DNA from: Bifidobacterium asteroides DSM 20089
GTDB taxonomy: Bacteria; Actinomycetota; Actinomycetes; Actinomycetales; Bifidobacteriaceae
Assembly: GCF_002715865.1 (NCBI RefSeq)
Contig: NZ_CP017696.1
Span: 496,001-560,000, forward strand
Direction of reading: 5' to 3'
Length of the DNA: 64,000 nt
In this document: piece by piece, positions 9,528-19,429 of the stretch
Layout: the number at the start of each line of letters is the position of its first letter
Numbering within the stretch: the first letter of the stretch is position 1
Position numbers and translations under genes: made by a program
Notes under the pieces: generated by a model
Seen by the model: only the letters and a program-made list of their open reading frames with translations
Database searches by the model: none
Told to the model about the DNA's origin: nothing

Positions 9528-11051
9528 TTGACCCAAGAACAACCAACTCAAGAGCATGGTTCAGCAGTTGACGATGCCCATCAGGACCCGCTCTCTCACA
9601 AGTCCGAGGTACTGACCGGCAGTCAAGGGCGGGCCGGGCAGGACCAGGAGTGGGAGGAGCGCAGCCGGCGCAATGCCTTCCGCCATGTCGAGGGGCTGGG
9701 TGAGCTCCAGGACGTGACCGAGGTGGAGTACCGCAAGGTCCGTCTGGAGCGGGTGGTCCTGGTTGGTGTCTGGTCGGGTTCGAGGACCACGGTCGGCCAG
9801 GCCGAGGAGTCCCTGCGAGAGCTGGCCGCCCTGGCACGGACCGCCGGGGCTGAGGTCTTGGATGGGCTGCTTCAACAACGGGTCAAGCCGGATCCAGCCA
9901 CCTACCTGGGTTCGGGCAAGGCGCGGGAGCTGGCAGATATCGTGGCCCGGCTGGGCGCCGACACCATCATCACCGATGACGACCTGCATCCCTCCCAGCG
10001 ACGTGCGCTTGAGGATGTCACCAAGGTCAAGGTGGTTGACAGGACGGCCCTGATTCTGGACATCTTCGCCCAGCACGCCACCAGCCGCGAGGGCAAGGCA
10101 CAGGTGGAGCTGGCCCAACTGGAGTACATGCTGCCCAGGCTGCGCGGCTGGGGCGGGTCGCTCTCCCGACAGGCTGGTGGTCAGGCTGCAGGACAGGCTG
10201 GCGGCATAGGCTCCCGCGGCCCGGGCGAGACCAAGATCGAGACCGACCGTCGGGTCATCAGGCGGCGGATTTCCCGGCTGAAGCGCCAGATCGCCCAGAT
10301 GGCCCCCTCGCGCCAGGTCAAGCGTGGGTCACGGCGGCGCTACCAGCTCCCGGCCGTGGCCGTGGTGGGGTACACCAACGCCGGCAAGTCCTCGCTGACC
10401 AACCGGCTGACCGGATCCGAAGAATTGGTGGAGAACGCCCTCTTCGCGACCCTGGACACGGCGGTCAGGCGGACCAAGGCGGCAGATGGTCGGCTCTACG
10501 TCTATGTGGACACGGTCGGGTTCGTCCGCCGCCTGCCCACCCAGCTGGTGGAGGCCTTCAAATCCACCCTGGAGGAGGTTGGGCAGTCCGATCTGATTCT
10601 CCATGTGGTGGATGGCTCCCACCCCGATCCCTTCGGGCAGATCAGGGCTGTGGACGCTGTGCTGGCAGACATCCCCGGCGCCGAGTCCATTCCCCGTCTG
10701 CTGGTCTTCAACAAGGTGGATCTGATCGATAAGGACGCCCGGCAGCGGCTTGCCAACCTTGAGCCTGAAGCCTTCCTGGTTTCGGCCAAGGAGGGTCAGG
10801 GTTTGGAGTCCCTGCGCAAGCGGGTGGAGGAGCTGCTGCCCGCTCCCGCCGTGCATGTCCAGGCCATACTGTCCTACACCAGTGGCTCCCTGCTGGAGCA
10901 GGTACGGCAGATGGGACGGGTGGAGTCATTGGAATATCGGGCCGACGGGGTTGCGCTGAGCGCTGATGTGGACGACCGGCTGGCGGCCGCCGTGCTTGAC
11001 CAGGCCATTGACCAGAAGCCCTTGCAGGCTTCAGCGGGTGACACGCCATAG
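9528..11051 (+). CDS. hflX: HflX, ribosome-associated GTPase
   Basis: About 507 residues with an N-terminal HflX domain, a glycine-rich linker (SRQAGGQAAGQAGG) and a GTPase domain: G1 GYTNAGKSS near residue 281, G3 DTVGFVRRLP, G4 NKVD and G5 SAKEG. HflX splits stalled or hibernating 70S ribosomes in other bacteria. The likely start is TTG 9528, with GAGG five bases upstream; GTG 9522 is an alternative. A charged tail rich in E, Q and H precedes the conserved domain. It is divergent from the methyltransferase gene. Confidence 0.94.
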   Translation: MTQEQPTQEHGSAVDDAHQDPLSHKSEVLTGSQGRAGQDQEWEERSRRNAFRHVEGLGELQDVTEVEYRKVRLERVVLVGVWSGSRTTVGQAEESLRELAALARTAGAEVLDGLLQQRVKPDPATYLGSGKARELADIVARLGADTIITDDDLHPSQRRALEDVTKVKVVDRTALILDIFAQHATSREGKAQVELAQLEYMLPRLRGWGGSLSRQAGGQAAGQAGGIGSRGPGETKIETDRRVIRRRISRLKRQIAQMAPSRQVKRGSRRRYQLPAVAVVGYTNAGKSSLTNRLTGSEELVENALFATLDTAVRRTKAADGRLYVYVDTVGFVRRLPTQLVEAFKSTLEEVGQSDLILHVVDGSHPDPFGQIRAVDAVLADIPGAESIPRLLVFNKVDLIDKDARQRLANLEPEAFLVSAKEGQGLESLRKRVEELLPAPAVHVQAILSYTSGSLLEQVRQMGRVESLEYRADGVALSADVDDRLAAAVLDQAIDQKPLQASAGDTP

Positions 11052-11126
11052 GCCGGGCTGAACTCTTAAGGGCAGATGCGCACCAGGTCACCTATGCTGG
11101 GTAGACTACGTATGTTGTCAGCGGCA

Positions 11127-11143
11127 AACCCGTTTCGCGGGTT
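11127..11143 (+). other. Small hairpin in the ldh leader
   Basis: AACCCG and CGGGTT form a 6-bp stem with a 5-base loop 23 bases upstream of the ldh start, followed by GAGAGG as ribosome binding site. It has no T-tract, so it is not an obvious terminator for hflX. It may be a 5'UTR stability element or chance. Confidence 0.35.
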
Positions 11144-11163
11144 CCGATAAGAGAGGTCCATAG

Positions 11164-12129
<966 letters not shown>

Positions 12130-12200
12130 GTATTTCACAGAAAACCCTTGCCTCGCAGCCCCCGGTGACATACCTTGGTGACTGATGAATCGGGGTATGC

Positions 12201-13130
12201 ATGAGCGCTCATGAAAGTGGTGTCCAGGGTGGCGGATCCGCCCATCGTCGACAGTTGCTGACGACTTTGGCTCTGTCGGGGTCGGTCTTCGTGGCCGAAG
12301 TCGTTGGCGCCTTGGTCACCCGCAGCCTGGCCCTGCTGGTCGATGCCGGGCACATGATGACCGACATGGCTGTACTAATCGCCTCCACGGTCACTGCGGT
12401 GTTGATGGAGCGCCGCCCCACAAACCGGCGAACCTGGGGCTGGTCCCGTCTGGAGGTCATCACGGCGGCTGGCGGGGCTCTGGTACTGCTGGCTATAGGC
12501 ATCTACGCCATTGTGGAAGCAGTCATGCGGCTCTGGTCGCCCGGACGGGACCAAGTCCATCAGCAGGGGCTGCTGCTCTTCTTCGGCATCTTGGGCCTGG
12601 CTGCCAATGTTGGGTCCATCCTGGTCCTGGCCTCCGGCCATAAGGACAACCTGAACATGCGTGCCGCTTTTCTCGAAGTGGTCAATGACGCATTGGGATC
12701 GGTGGCGGTCCTGGTATCAGCCGCGGTCATGATGGTCACAGGCTGGGCCGGGTTCGATGCCGTGGCGGGAGGCCTGATTGCCCTGCTGATGATTCCCCGC
12801 GCGATCAAACTGCTGGCCAGCAGCATCTCTGTACTTCTTGAGGAGACACCGGCGGACCTCGACATGGCCAAGGTCAGGAAGCATCTGGAGGGTGTGCCCG
12901 GCGTACTTGAGGTTCATGACCTGCATGCCAACAGCGTCTCCACTGGTCTGCCGCAGCTGACGGCACACGTGATTGTGCGTCAGGGCACCTCGGCCGTCGA
13001 AAACGAACGAATTCTGACCAGCATGCAAAGCTGTCTGCGCAATCATTTCCCTGTCTCGGTCGAACACACGACCTTTCAGATAGAACCGCAGGGGCATCGG
13101 GACAGCAGCGGCGAGCATTTGGACATGTAG
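12201..13130 (+). CDS. Cation diffusion facilitator (CDF) metal exporter
   Basis: A 309-residue, six-helix CDF protein that exports divalent metal (zinc-type by family) in exchange for protons. The first metal-site motif is LVDAGHMMTD with Asp48, His51 and Asp55. The second-site motif is FLEVVNDALGS, where the His usual in Zn transporters is Glu; this substitution is common in actinobacterial members as I recall. A cytosolic C-terminal domain of about 90 residues follows (GVPGVLEVHDLH). It ends three bases from the convergent lexA stop. Metal specificity is undetermined. Confidence 0.9.
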   Translation: MSAHESGVQGGGSAHRRQLLTTLALSGSVFVAEVVGALVTRSLALLVDAGHMMTDMAVLIASTVTAVLMERRPTNRRTWGWSRLEVITAAGGALVLLAIGIYAIVEAVMRLWSPGRDQVHQQGLLLFFGILGLAANVGSILVLASGHKDNLNMRAAFLEVVNDALGSVAVLVSAAVMMVTGWAGFDAVAGGLIALLMIPRAIKLLASSISVLLEETPADLDMAKVRKHLEGVPGVLEVHDLHANSVSTGLPQLTAHVIVRQGTSAVENERILTSMQSCLRNHFPVSVEHTTFQIEPQGHRDSSGEHLDM

Positions 13131-13133
13131 CCT

Positions 13134-13949
13134 TCAGACTTTGCGCAGGACGGTGACCACCTTGCCCATGATGACGGCGTGGGTGCCATCAATGGGGGAG
13201 TAGGCAGGGTTGTGCGGAATCAGCCAAACGTGACCGTCCTCGCGCCGGAAGGTCTTTACCGTGGCCCCATCGTCCAGCAGGGCCGCGACGATATCTCCGT
13301 TCTCAGCCTCCTGCTGGCGGCGGACGACCACAAAGTCCCCGTCGCAGATGGCGGCATCGACCATGGAATTCCCATGTACCTCGAGCATGAAGAGCTCGCC
13401 GGATCCAGTCAGACGCTCGGGCAGGCGCATGACATCGTCCACATGCTGTTCTGCCAGAATGGGTTGACCGGCGGCGATTCTGCCCACCAGCGGCACGTCG
13501 CGGGACTGCATGATGGCCTCGTCGGTCTGTACGTCAGGGAAGGGCACAATCCTTGCGGTTCCCGCAGTCGGCTCAGGCTGGTCCTGGACCAGCTCTATGG
13601 CGCGTCCCTTGTTGGCAGTCAGACGAATGTAGCCCAGATCCTGCAGGACCTGAAGCTGGTGCTTGACGGAAGAAGTGCTGCGCAGTCCCGCGTCTCTGCC
13701 GATCTCCCTGTAGGAGGGCAGGAATCCGCGCTCTGATAGGTGCCGCTTGATAGCCTCCAACACCCTGGCCTGGCGATCGGTCAGCCTGGGCCTGGAGCCA
13801 TGATTCGGGCTCTCAGTGCCGGCGGAGTTTTCCCTCGCTTTGTACTTGGCTGAGGTTGAGGCGGTTTCCTGCGAGTCGGCTTTATCAGCGACAGTGGACT
13901 GGTTAAGGGAGCTCGTGGCCGTGGACCCTGTAAAGGGGATGGTACTCAC
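13134..13949 (-). CDS. lexA: LexA, SOS repressor and autoprotease
   Basis: A 271-residue LexA. The winged helix-turn-helix lies at about 57-120 (GFLPSYREIGRDAGL). The self-cleavage bond is Ala160-Gly161 in RIAAGQP, the catalytic Ser195 is in HGNSMVDA and Lys232 in ATVKTF. The GTG start at 13949 has AAAGGAG upstream. An extra N-terminal tail of about 50 residues, rich in S, T and A, precedes the DNA-binding domain. A LexA-type box lies 58-69 bases upstream (14007-14018), which fits autorepression, and the gene is divergent from an SOS-controlled LysM gene. Confidence 0.96.
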   Translation of the reverse strand: MSTIPFTGSTATSSLNQSTVADKADSQETASTSAKYKARENSAGTESPNHGSRPRLTDRQARVLEAIKRHLSERGFLPSYREIGRDAGLRSTSSVKHQLQVLQDLGYIRLTANKGRAIELVQDQPEPTAGTARIVPFPDVQTDEAIMQSRDVPLVGRIAAGQPILAEQHVDDVMRLPERLTGSGELFMLEVHGNSMVDAAICDGDFVVVRRQQEAENGDIVAALLDDGATVKTFRREDGHVWLIPHNPAYSPIDGTHAVIMGKVVTVLRKV

Positions 13950-14006
13950 GATAGGCTCCTTTCCTGGGAAACTGAACCCAGTCTAACCTGCCTGAAGTGA
14001 AAAATC

Positions 14007-14018
14007 AAACAAATGTTC
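14007..14018. promoter_or_regulatory. LexA box, lexA-proximal
   Basis: AAACAAATGTTC is one mismatch from the Gram-positive LexA consensus GAAC-N4-GTTC and is followed by GA. It is nearest to lexA and fits autoregulation. Confidence 0.7.
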
Positions 14019-14058
14019 GAATCAGCCTTGCCAAATGACCATCGCGGTGTCAGAATGA

Positions 14059-14086
14059 GAACATCTGTTCGATAGAACAAATGTTC
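14059..14086. promoter_or_regulatory. Two tandem perfect LexA boxes upstream of the LysM gene
   Basis: GAACATCTGTTC (14059-14070) and GAACAAATGTTC (14075-14086) both match GAAC-N4-GTTC exactly. Their starts are 16 bases apart and the second ends 14 bases before the ATG at 14101. A position this close to the start implies strong LexA repression of the LysM gene, with control of both divergent promoters possible. Confidence 0.88.
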
Positions 14087-14100
14087 GAAAGAGGTGTGCG

Positions 14101-14529
14101 ATGGTTGTTCCTACCTATGCCAGTTCCCGCATGTCTGCGCCGTCGAACCTGTTTTCGACCTGCCTGGCGTCTGTGAGCTCTGTGTTCTCGTCCTTCACGG
14201 CCCGTCTTCGTGGAGCTGTCAAGGCCTGTCCGCCCAATCAGGGTTTTCTGGGTGTCATCGTGCGCAGATTCGGGGTTTTCCTAGCCGTCGGCGCTCTGAC
14301 CCTGTCTGGGTTCGGATGGATGGCTCGGCCGGCCAGTTCCGCTCCGGGGCCGCAGGAGGTCATCACAAGAACAGTTCGTCCGGGCGACAATGTCTGGTCC
14401 TATGCGGCCTCAATCACCCCGCAAGGGGAGGATGTCGCTAAAAACGTAGATCGTATCATGCAGATCAATAACATGTCCTCTCCCAATCTGCGCGTTGGCG
14501 ACCGAATTCTGATTCCCGGCGACGATTGA
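14101..14529 (+). CDS. SOS-induced LysM-domain membrane protein, YneA/Rv2719c-type division suppressor candidate
   Basis: A 142-residue protein with a cytoplasmic N-terminus of about 50 residues, one hydrophobic segment at about 57-75 (FGVFLAVGALTLSGFGWMA), and a single C-terminal LysM domain at about 89-140 (TRTVRPGDNVWSYA, then LRVGDRILIPG). Divergent from lexA with two perfect LexA boxes in its promoter and nrdR downstream, it matches the arrangement of Bacillus yneA and mycobacterial Rv2719c, whose products delay septation during DNA damage (established for those). The division-blocking role here is inferred from domain and context. Confidence 0.85.
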   Translation: MVVPTYASSRMSAPSNLFSTCLASVSSVFSSFTARLRGAVKACPPNQGFLGVIVRRFGVFLAVGALTLSGFGWMARPASSAPGPQEVITRTVRPGDNVWSYAASITPQGEDVAKNVDRIMQINNMSSPNLRVGDRILIPGDD

Positions 14530-14691
14530 TGCAGCGACTTTCGATCCGGGGGAGGAGATTAAAGACGGGGCTTCGATGACTTGTCGCCTGGATGCAGGTA
14601 CTAGCGGAATTCAAGGAGTTTGTCCAGGGTTATACGCTAATAGGCCCGGTATACGTGGGTCTTGAGGTTCTTTGGCGCTATGATATTGAAT

Positions 14692-15174
14692 ATGCACTGT
14701 CCTTTCTGTCAGAATCCCGATACCAAGGTTGTGGATACGCGAATCAGCGACGACGGCCATGCCATCAGACGCCGCCGTGAGTGCCCGCAATGCTCGCGTC
14801 GGTTCACCACGGTGGAGACCTCAATTCTCCTGGTCATGAAACGCTCAGGCAATGCCGAACCCTTCAACCGCGACAAGGTCATCTCTGGCGTGAGGAAGGC
14901 CTGCCAGGGCAGGCCCATCGATGAGAATGACCTGAAGCTCCTAGGCCAGCAGGTTGAAGAGGATCTGCGTTCACGCGGTCTGGCTCAAGTTGATTCGGAA
15001 GAGGTCGGCAGGGCCATCCTGAAGCCCCTCAGGGAATTGGACGAGGTGGCATATCTGCGCTTCGCCTCGGTCTACCGCAACTTCAGCAACCTGGAGGACT
15101 TCCAGCAGGCCATTGACACCCTGCGCGCCGAAGACCAGTCGGCTGAAGAGCAGTCTGCTACTGCACAGTCATGA
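14692..15174 (+). CDS. nrdR: NrdR, transcriptional repressor of ribonucleotide reductase genes
   Basis: A 160-residue protein starting MHCPFC. It has an N-terminal zinc ribbon ([10 protein letters not shown] and CPQCSRRF) and an ATP-cone domain ([16 protein letters not shown]). NrdR senses ATP/dATP and represses nrd operons. The frame is open to 14662, but MHCPFC is the universal NrdR start. No Shine-Dalgarno precedes ATG 14692; instead TATGAT lies at 14679-14684, seven bases upstream, so a leaderless transcript is possible. It lies 162 bases after the LysM gene and forms the conserved lexA/LysM/nrdR block. Confidence 0.95.
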   Translation: MHCPFCQNPDTKVVDTRISDDGHAIRRRRECPQCSRRFTTVETSILLVMKRSGNAEPFNRDKVISGVRKACQGRPIDENDLKLLGQQVEEDLRSRGLAQVDSEEVGRAILKPLRELDEVAYLRFASVYRNFSNLEDFQQAIDTLRAEDQSAEEQSATAQS

Positions 15175-15225
15175 AGTCAGCTATTCCGGCATCGGTCATT
15201 CTGACTGCAACAGAACCACACTGCA

Positions 15226-15268
15226 ACAGGCCAGCGAGTTCCGTCAATGCGTGACGGGGCTGGCCTGT
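15226..15268. terminator. Hairpin between convergent nrdR and helD
   Basis: ACAGGCCAGC (15226-15235) pairs perfectly with GCTGGCCTGT (15259-15268), with a nested CCGTCA/TGACGG stem between. There is no clear T-tract on either side. Its position between convergent genes suggests a bidirectional transcript end. Confidence 0.6.
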
Positions 15269-15331
15269 AACCGGCTTAGCACGAATTGAATGGGGGTTCC
15301 AGGCACGATACAGGCCAGGCACCCAGGCAAG

Positions 15332-17566
15332 TCATCCCAGGTCCAGCAGCCTCTGATCCTCGGAAGTCTGGGCGATGACCAGCTCCTGGGTCGGTCGCGT
15401 CATGGCCACATAGAGGTCGGCCGCCGCGCTCAGCCTGGAGGGGGCTTCATTCTGAATGGCCCCAGGCTCAACCAGAACCACGGCGTCGAACTCCAGGCCC
15501 TTGGTGTGACCGGTGGTTGTGACTGTGATCTGATGCTCCTGAGCCTTATCAATATGCACCCGCGAGCTGACCTCGGCTTCCAGAGCGCCGGGAACGATGA
15601 TGGCCAGGCGTCCGGTACCGTCTTTGCCCAGATGACGTTCCGCCAATTTGCTCACCAAGTCGGGCAGTTGGTCCAGCAGGCTGGCCCGATCCTCTGCCCT
15701 TAGGTGGCTGACCGATCCTTCCACCTCGCGCACGGCCTTGAGTGTTGAAACCTCAAGACCCTCGGAGGCTGCGAAGGATGAGGCCAGGTTGGATACCTGA
15801 CGAGGATTGCGATAGTCGATGGTCAGCTGCCGCAGGTCCCACCCGTCCGGGCCGAAAAGCTTATCCATGGTGGAGGCCCAGGATCGGGTGCCGCCCAGGG
15901 CCGCTGTCTGGGCCACGTCCCCGACAATGGTAAAGGAACGGGAGGGGCAGCGCCGGACCAGCATCCTCCAGTCCATGGCCGTCAGTTCCTGGGCTTCATC
16001 GACCACGATGTGCCCGTAGACCCATTCGCGGTCGGCGGCCGCCTGGGCAGCTGCCTGGGTATCGTCCTGGCCGTTGATGGAATCCAGCAGCATCTGCGAG
16101 GTCACGATGCCCGTTCCGATGCCATTCTGGGCCAGGGTGTCGCTGGCGAACCGGCGTTCCTCATCGCGGCGGGCCTTTTCAGCCTGGTCTCGATCCGCTT
16201 GGCGGGGGTCGGGGCCCAGCAGTTCCATGGCCTCGTCCAGGATGGGGATGTCGGATACGGTCAGTTCGGCGCCGTCCTGCCGGGTCAGCAGGTCAATCTG
16301 TTCAGGGGTCAGCCAGGGGGCGAACCGGCGCAGACGGTCCGGCCTGGACCAGAGGTCGTTGACCAGCCAGCGGGGGTTCATGGGCAGCCAGGCCAGGTTG
16401 AGTGTCCTCCGCACCTGGTCGTTCAGCCGCAGCAGGGAAGTGACACGGGCTAGTTCCTCAGCTCCGGGCTCGTAATCCACTCCCTCGGCGTAACGGGCGG
16501 TCATGGCGCTCAGGGCCGAGCGGACGAAGGTGTTCCTGGCCTTGTTGTGGGGCTGGTGGCTGCGGCGGGCATCGACCAGGGCCTGTTCCAGGTCGACAGC
16601 CAGCATGGGGACGGCAACCCCATCCACCTTGACCGTGGGCAGGGAGGCAGGCACCCGCTCCCTGGCGGCGACGGCGTTGGCTACGGCCTCGGCCATGCGG
16701 ATGTCCCCCTTGAGCCGGGCTATGTGCGGGTCCTCCCGGCGTTCTGTGCTGATGCCGGGGATGAGGTCCCCCATGGTGCGGCTGAGCACTCCGGTCTCGC
16801 CCAGGGAGGGCAGGACCTGGTCGATGTAGTGCAGGAAGGCGTTGCTGGGCCCGACGATCAGCACGCCTGCACTCTCCAGTCGGCGCCGATGGGTGTAGAG
16901 CAGATAGGCCGCCCGGTGCAGGGCCACGGCCGTCTTGCCGGTGCCTGGACCGCCCTGGACCACCAACGGGCGGGTCATGGGGGATCGGATGATTCGGTCC
17001 TGTTCGGCCTGGATGGTGGCCACGATGTCGGTCATCTGGCCGGTCCGGCGGCTGGACAGGGACGCCATGAGCGCGCCCTCGCCGGCCAGTGTGCCGCCCT
17101 GGGCTGCCTTGTCCACCTCGGGGGCCGACAGGTCCAGAACCTCATCCTCGATGCCGGTGACCTGGCGAAAGTTGAGGGTGATGTGCCGACGCATGACGAT
17201 GTCGCCGTGATCCGCCGGCGTGGCCTCGTAGAAGGGGCGTGCGGCCTCGGCCCGCCAGTCGGTCAGGATGGGCTCGTGGTTGCTGTCAAGCAGGCCCAAT
17301 CGTCCTATGTATCGTCGGCCGCCCTGGGCCGTATCCAGCCGGCCGAAGACCAGACGGTCCTCCACAGCCCGCAGTTGGGTGAGCCGGTCCTCATACATGT
17401 TGGCGAAGGAATCCCGCTCAGTGCGCTGGGTGGGGGATCCGTGGGAGCCGGCGGCCCGGACTGCGTCCAGTCTGGTTCTGGCCTGCGTCCGCAGCTCGTC
17501 CAGACGGCCGTAGGCCCTGTCCACCGCCGCCTGCTCTTCATGCAGCTGTGAGGAATAGCTCGACAT
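15332..17566 (-). CDS. HelD-like UvrD-family helicase / RNA polymerase recycling factor
   Basis: A 744-residue superfamily 1 ATPase. The N-terminal coiled-coil segment (SSYSSQLHEEQAAVDRA onward) is typical of HelD. Walker A is GGPGTGKTAVAL, Walker B VDEAQELTAMDW, motif III GDVAQTA, and the last motifs are TGHTKGLEFD and YVAMTRP. HelD removes stalled RNA polymerase from DNA in Gram-positives; actinobacterial class II HelDs are also tied to rifampicin tolerance in some species. The likely start is ATG 17566; ATG 17608 is possible and would add 14 residues. It is divergent from mraZ. Confidence 0.85.
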   Translation of the reverse strand: MSSYSSQLHEEQAAVDRAYGRLDELRTQARTRLDAVRAAGSHGSPTQRTERDSFANMYEDRLTQLRAVEDRLVFGRLDTAQGGRRYIGRLGLLDSNHEPILTDWRAEAARPFYEATPADHGDIVMRRHITLNFRQVTGIEDEVLDLSAPEVDKAAQGGTLAGEGALMASLSSRRTGQMTDIVATIQAEQDRIIRSPMTRPLVVQGGPGTGKTAVALHRAAYLLYTHRRRLESAGVLIVGPSNAFLHYIDQVLPSLGETGVLSRTMGDLIPGISTERREDPHIARLKGDIRMAEAVANAVAARERVPASLPTVKVDGVAVPMLAVDLEQALVDARRSHQPHNKARNTFVRSALSAMTARYAEGVDYEPGAEELARVTSLLRLNDQVRRTLNLAWLPMNPRWLVNDLWSRPDRLRRFAPWLTPEQIDLLTRQDGAELTVSDIPILDEAMELLGPDPRQADRDQAEKARRDEERRFASDTLAQNGIGTGIVTSQMLLDSINGQDDTQAAAQAAADREWVYGHIVVDEAQELTAMDWRMLVRRCPSRSFTIVGDVAQTAALGGTRSWASTMDKLFGPDGWDLRQLTIDYRNPRQVSNLASSFAASEGLEVSTLKAVREVEGSVSHLRAEDRASLLDQLPDLVSKLAERHLGKDGTGRLAIIVPGALEAEVSSRVHIDKAQEHQITVTTTGHTKGLEFDAVVLVEPGAIQNEAPSRLSAAADLYVAMTRPTQELVIAQTSEDQRLLDLG

Positions 17567-17749
17567 GTGTGTCCGTTCTGTCCAATGTTCAAAAATCGGA
17601 TGATCCAATATACCGCTCGACCTCTACTTTTCAGGCCCTGCAGACACTTGGTCGCGCCTTCTTTGCCGGGTGGCGAAACGCCGAGGCGGACCTTTTGCCG
17701 AGGCGAATGGTTGAGTTTGGGCCTGTAGTGGTGTCATAGTGGTGAGCAA

Positions 17750-17774
17750 TGGGGATAAGTGGGGTAAAGTGGGG
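17750..17774. promoter_or_regulatory. MraZ operator: three TGGGG repeats at 10-bp spacing
   Basis: TGGGG occurs at 17750, 17760 and 17770, exactly one helical turn apart. TGGGN repeats at 10-bp spacing upstream of mraZ are the established MraZ binding site. They lie about 70 bases before the mraZ start and fit autoregulation of the dcw operon. Confidence 0.85.
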
Positions 17775-17843
17775 AGCGTTGCGCAGGGGACGCTACCCGA
17801 TGGGGTCGTCCCACAGTTACCAAACTGGCATTGGAGGTGGGGC

Positions 17844-18326
17844 ATGGCCGATACACACGACGCAGATGCCGCCCCGCCTTCCCTGCCGCCCATGCTTCTG
17901 GGCACTTATACGCCCAAGATGGATTCCAAGGGCCGCCTGGCTCTGCCGGCCAAGTTCCGCGCCCAGCTGGGTCAGGGCCTGGTCATGGCCCGCGGCCAGG
18001 AGCGCTGCGTCAGCCTGCTGCCCACCGAGGAATTTCGGCGGATGGCCGTGCGCATCCAACACACCTCCATGGGTGACAAGTCAGCCAGGGACTACCTGAG
18101 GGTATTTCTGTCCGGCGCCGTCGACCAGGTTCCAGACAAGCAGGGGCGCATCCTGGTTCCGCCTATGCTCCGCTCCTATGCACGGCTGACCGGCCCTGTC
18201 GTGGTCATCGGCGTGGGCACCCGTGCTGAGATATGGGATCAGGATTCCTGGTCCGCCTACCTGGATAGCAAGGAGCAGGGTTACGCCGATATTGCCGACG
18301 ATGTTCTTCCGGCGGTGGATTGCTGA
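17844..18326 (+). CDS. mraZ: MraZ, transcriptional regulator of the dcw cluster
   Basis: A 160-residue protein with two SpoVT/AbrB-like halves. Each carries the DxxGR signature: MDSKGRLALPAKFR near residue 27 and PDKQGRILVPPMLR near residue 100. The start is ATG 17844 (MADTHD), with GGAGGTGG upstream; an N-terminal tail of about 17 residues precedes the conserved part. The stop overlaps the rsmH start (TGATG). It is the first gene of the cell division and wall cluster and probably binds the repeats at 17750-17774. Confidence 0.95.
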   Translation: MADTHDADAAPPSLPPMLLGTYTPKMDSKGRLALPAKFRAQLGQGLVMARGQERCVSLLPTEEFRRMAVRIQHTSMGDKSARDYLRVFLSGAVDQVPDKQGRILVPPMLRSYARLTGPVVVIGVGTRAEIWDQDSWSAYLDSKEQGYADIADDVLPAVDC

Positions 18327-19429
18327 TGGAGGCCCTCATGGAATATCGCAATCCACCCGATCAGGAGGCCGTGGACAGGGGCATGGTCCATCGTCCCGTC
18401 CTGCTGGAACGCTGCCTTGCGCTGGCCCGGCCCGCCTTGGGGCACCCTGGGGCCGTGGCTGTGGATTGCACGCTGGGCCTGGCCGGTCACGCCACCGCCT
18501 TCCTAAAGTCCTGCCCTGAGGCCTGTCTTATTGGCATCGACAGGGATCGCCAGGCCCTTGATCTGGCCGTTGGCCGGATGCGAGACGAGGGTCTGGCCGA
18601 CCGCTTCACACCGGTACATGCCCCCTTTGACCAGCTGGATCAGCAGCTGGATGTGCTGGGTGTAGGCCAGGTTGATCTGGTCTTCATGGATTTGGGGCTG
18701 TCCTCCCTGCAGATCGACCAGCGCGACAGGGGGTTCACCTACCGGCAGGACGCTCCGTTGGACATGCGCATGGACACCAGCCAGCAGCTGACGGCCGCAG
18801 AGGTCCTGGCCGAGTATGACCAGGATCAGTTGGCCCACATCTTTTCCCGGTACGGGGAGGAACGCTATGCAGGACGCATCGCTCGGGCCATCGTTGAGGC
18901 CAGGCAGCAGCAGCCGCTGACCACCTCGGCCCAGCTGGACCGTCTGGTCGACAGGGTTGTGCCGCGTGGCCATCGTCCCCCCGGCAATCCGGCCAAGAGG
19001 GTCTTCCAGGCCCTGCGCATCGAGGTCAACGGGGAGCTGGACCGTCTCAGGCGCACCCTGCCCCAGGCCATTCTTCGCTTGGCCCAGGGGGGGCGTCTGG
19101 TTGTGGAGTCCTATCACTCCCTGGAGGATCGCATGGTCAAGCGCTTCATGGCGCCTGGGCTGCACGTGGACCTGCCGGCGGGTATGCCGGTGGTACCCGA
19201 TCAGGCCCGCCCCTATCTGTCGGACCTGACTCATGGGGCGATCAAAGCCGACCCGGCCGAGCGGGAGCGCAACCCCAGGTCCGCCTCAGTGCGCCTGCGG
19301 GCCGTGGAGAAGACAGGAGCCATCCCTGAGGAGCGTCGTCGTCGGCTTCAGGCCGAGGCGCATGGTGAGAGTTCAGATGGTCGCCACCGCCATGTCGGCC
19401 ATGGTCCGGAATCGAGGCGCCGGTCATGA
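18326..19429 (+). CDS. rsmH: RsmH, 16S rRNA m4C1402 methyltransferase
   Basis: A 367-residue SAM methyltransferase that N4-methylates C1402 of 16S rRNA. Motifs seen: HRPVLLERCL at the N-terminus, VDCTLGLAGHATAFL as the SAM site, IGIDRDRQAL, DLVFMDLGLSSLQID and FTYRQDAPLDMRMD. Near the C-terminus are VESYHSLEDRMVK and NPRSASVRLRA. The start at ATG 18326 overlaps the mraZ stop; ATG 18338 is an alternative. A Lys/Arg/His-rich tail of about 35 residues follows the family core. The stop overlaps the next gene (ATGA). Confidence 0.95.
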   Translation: MEALMEYRNPPDQEAVDRGMVHRPVLLERCLALARPALGHPGAVAVDCTLGLAGHATAFLKSCPEACLIGIDRDRQALDLAVGRMRDEGLADRFTPVHAPFDQLDQQLDVLGVGQVDLVFMDLGLSSLQIDQRDRGFTYRQDAPLDMRMDTSQQLTAAEVLAEYDQDQLAHIFSRYGEERYAGRIARAIVEARQQQPLTTSAQLDRLVDRVVPRGHRPPGNPAKRVFQALRIEVNGELDRLRRTLPQAILRLAQGGRLVVESYHSLEDRMVKRFMAPGLHVDLPAGMPVVPDQARPYLSDLTHGAIKADPAERERNPRSASVRLRAVEKTGAIPEERRRRLQAEAHGESSDGRHRHVGHGPESRRRS

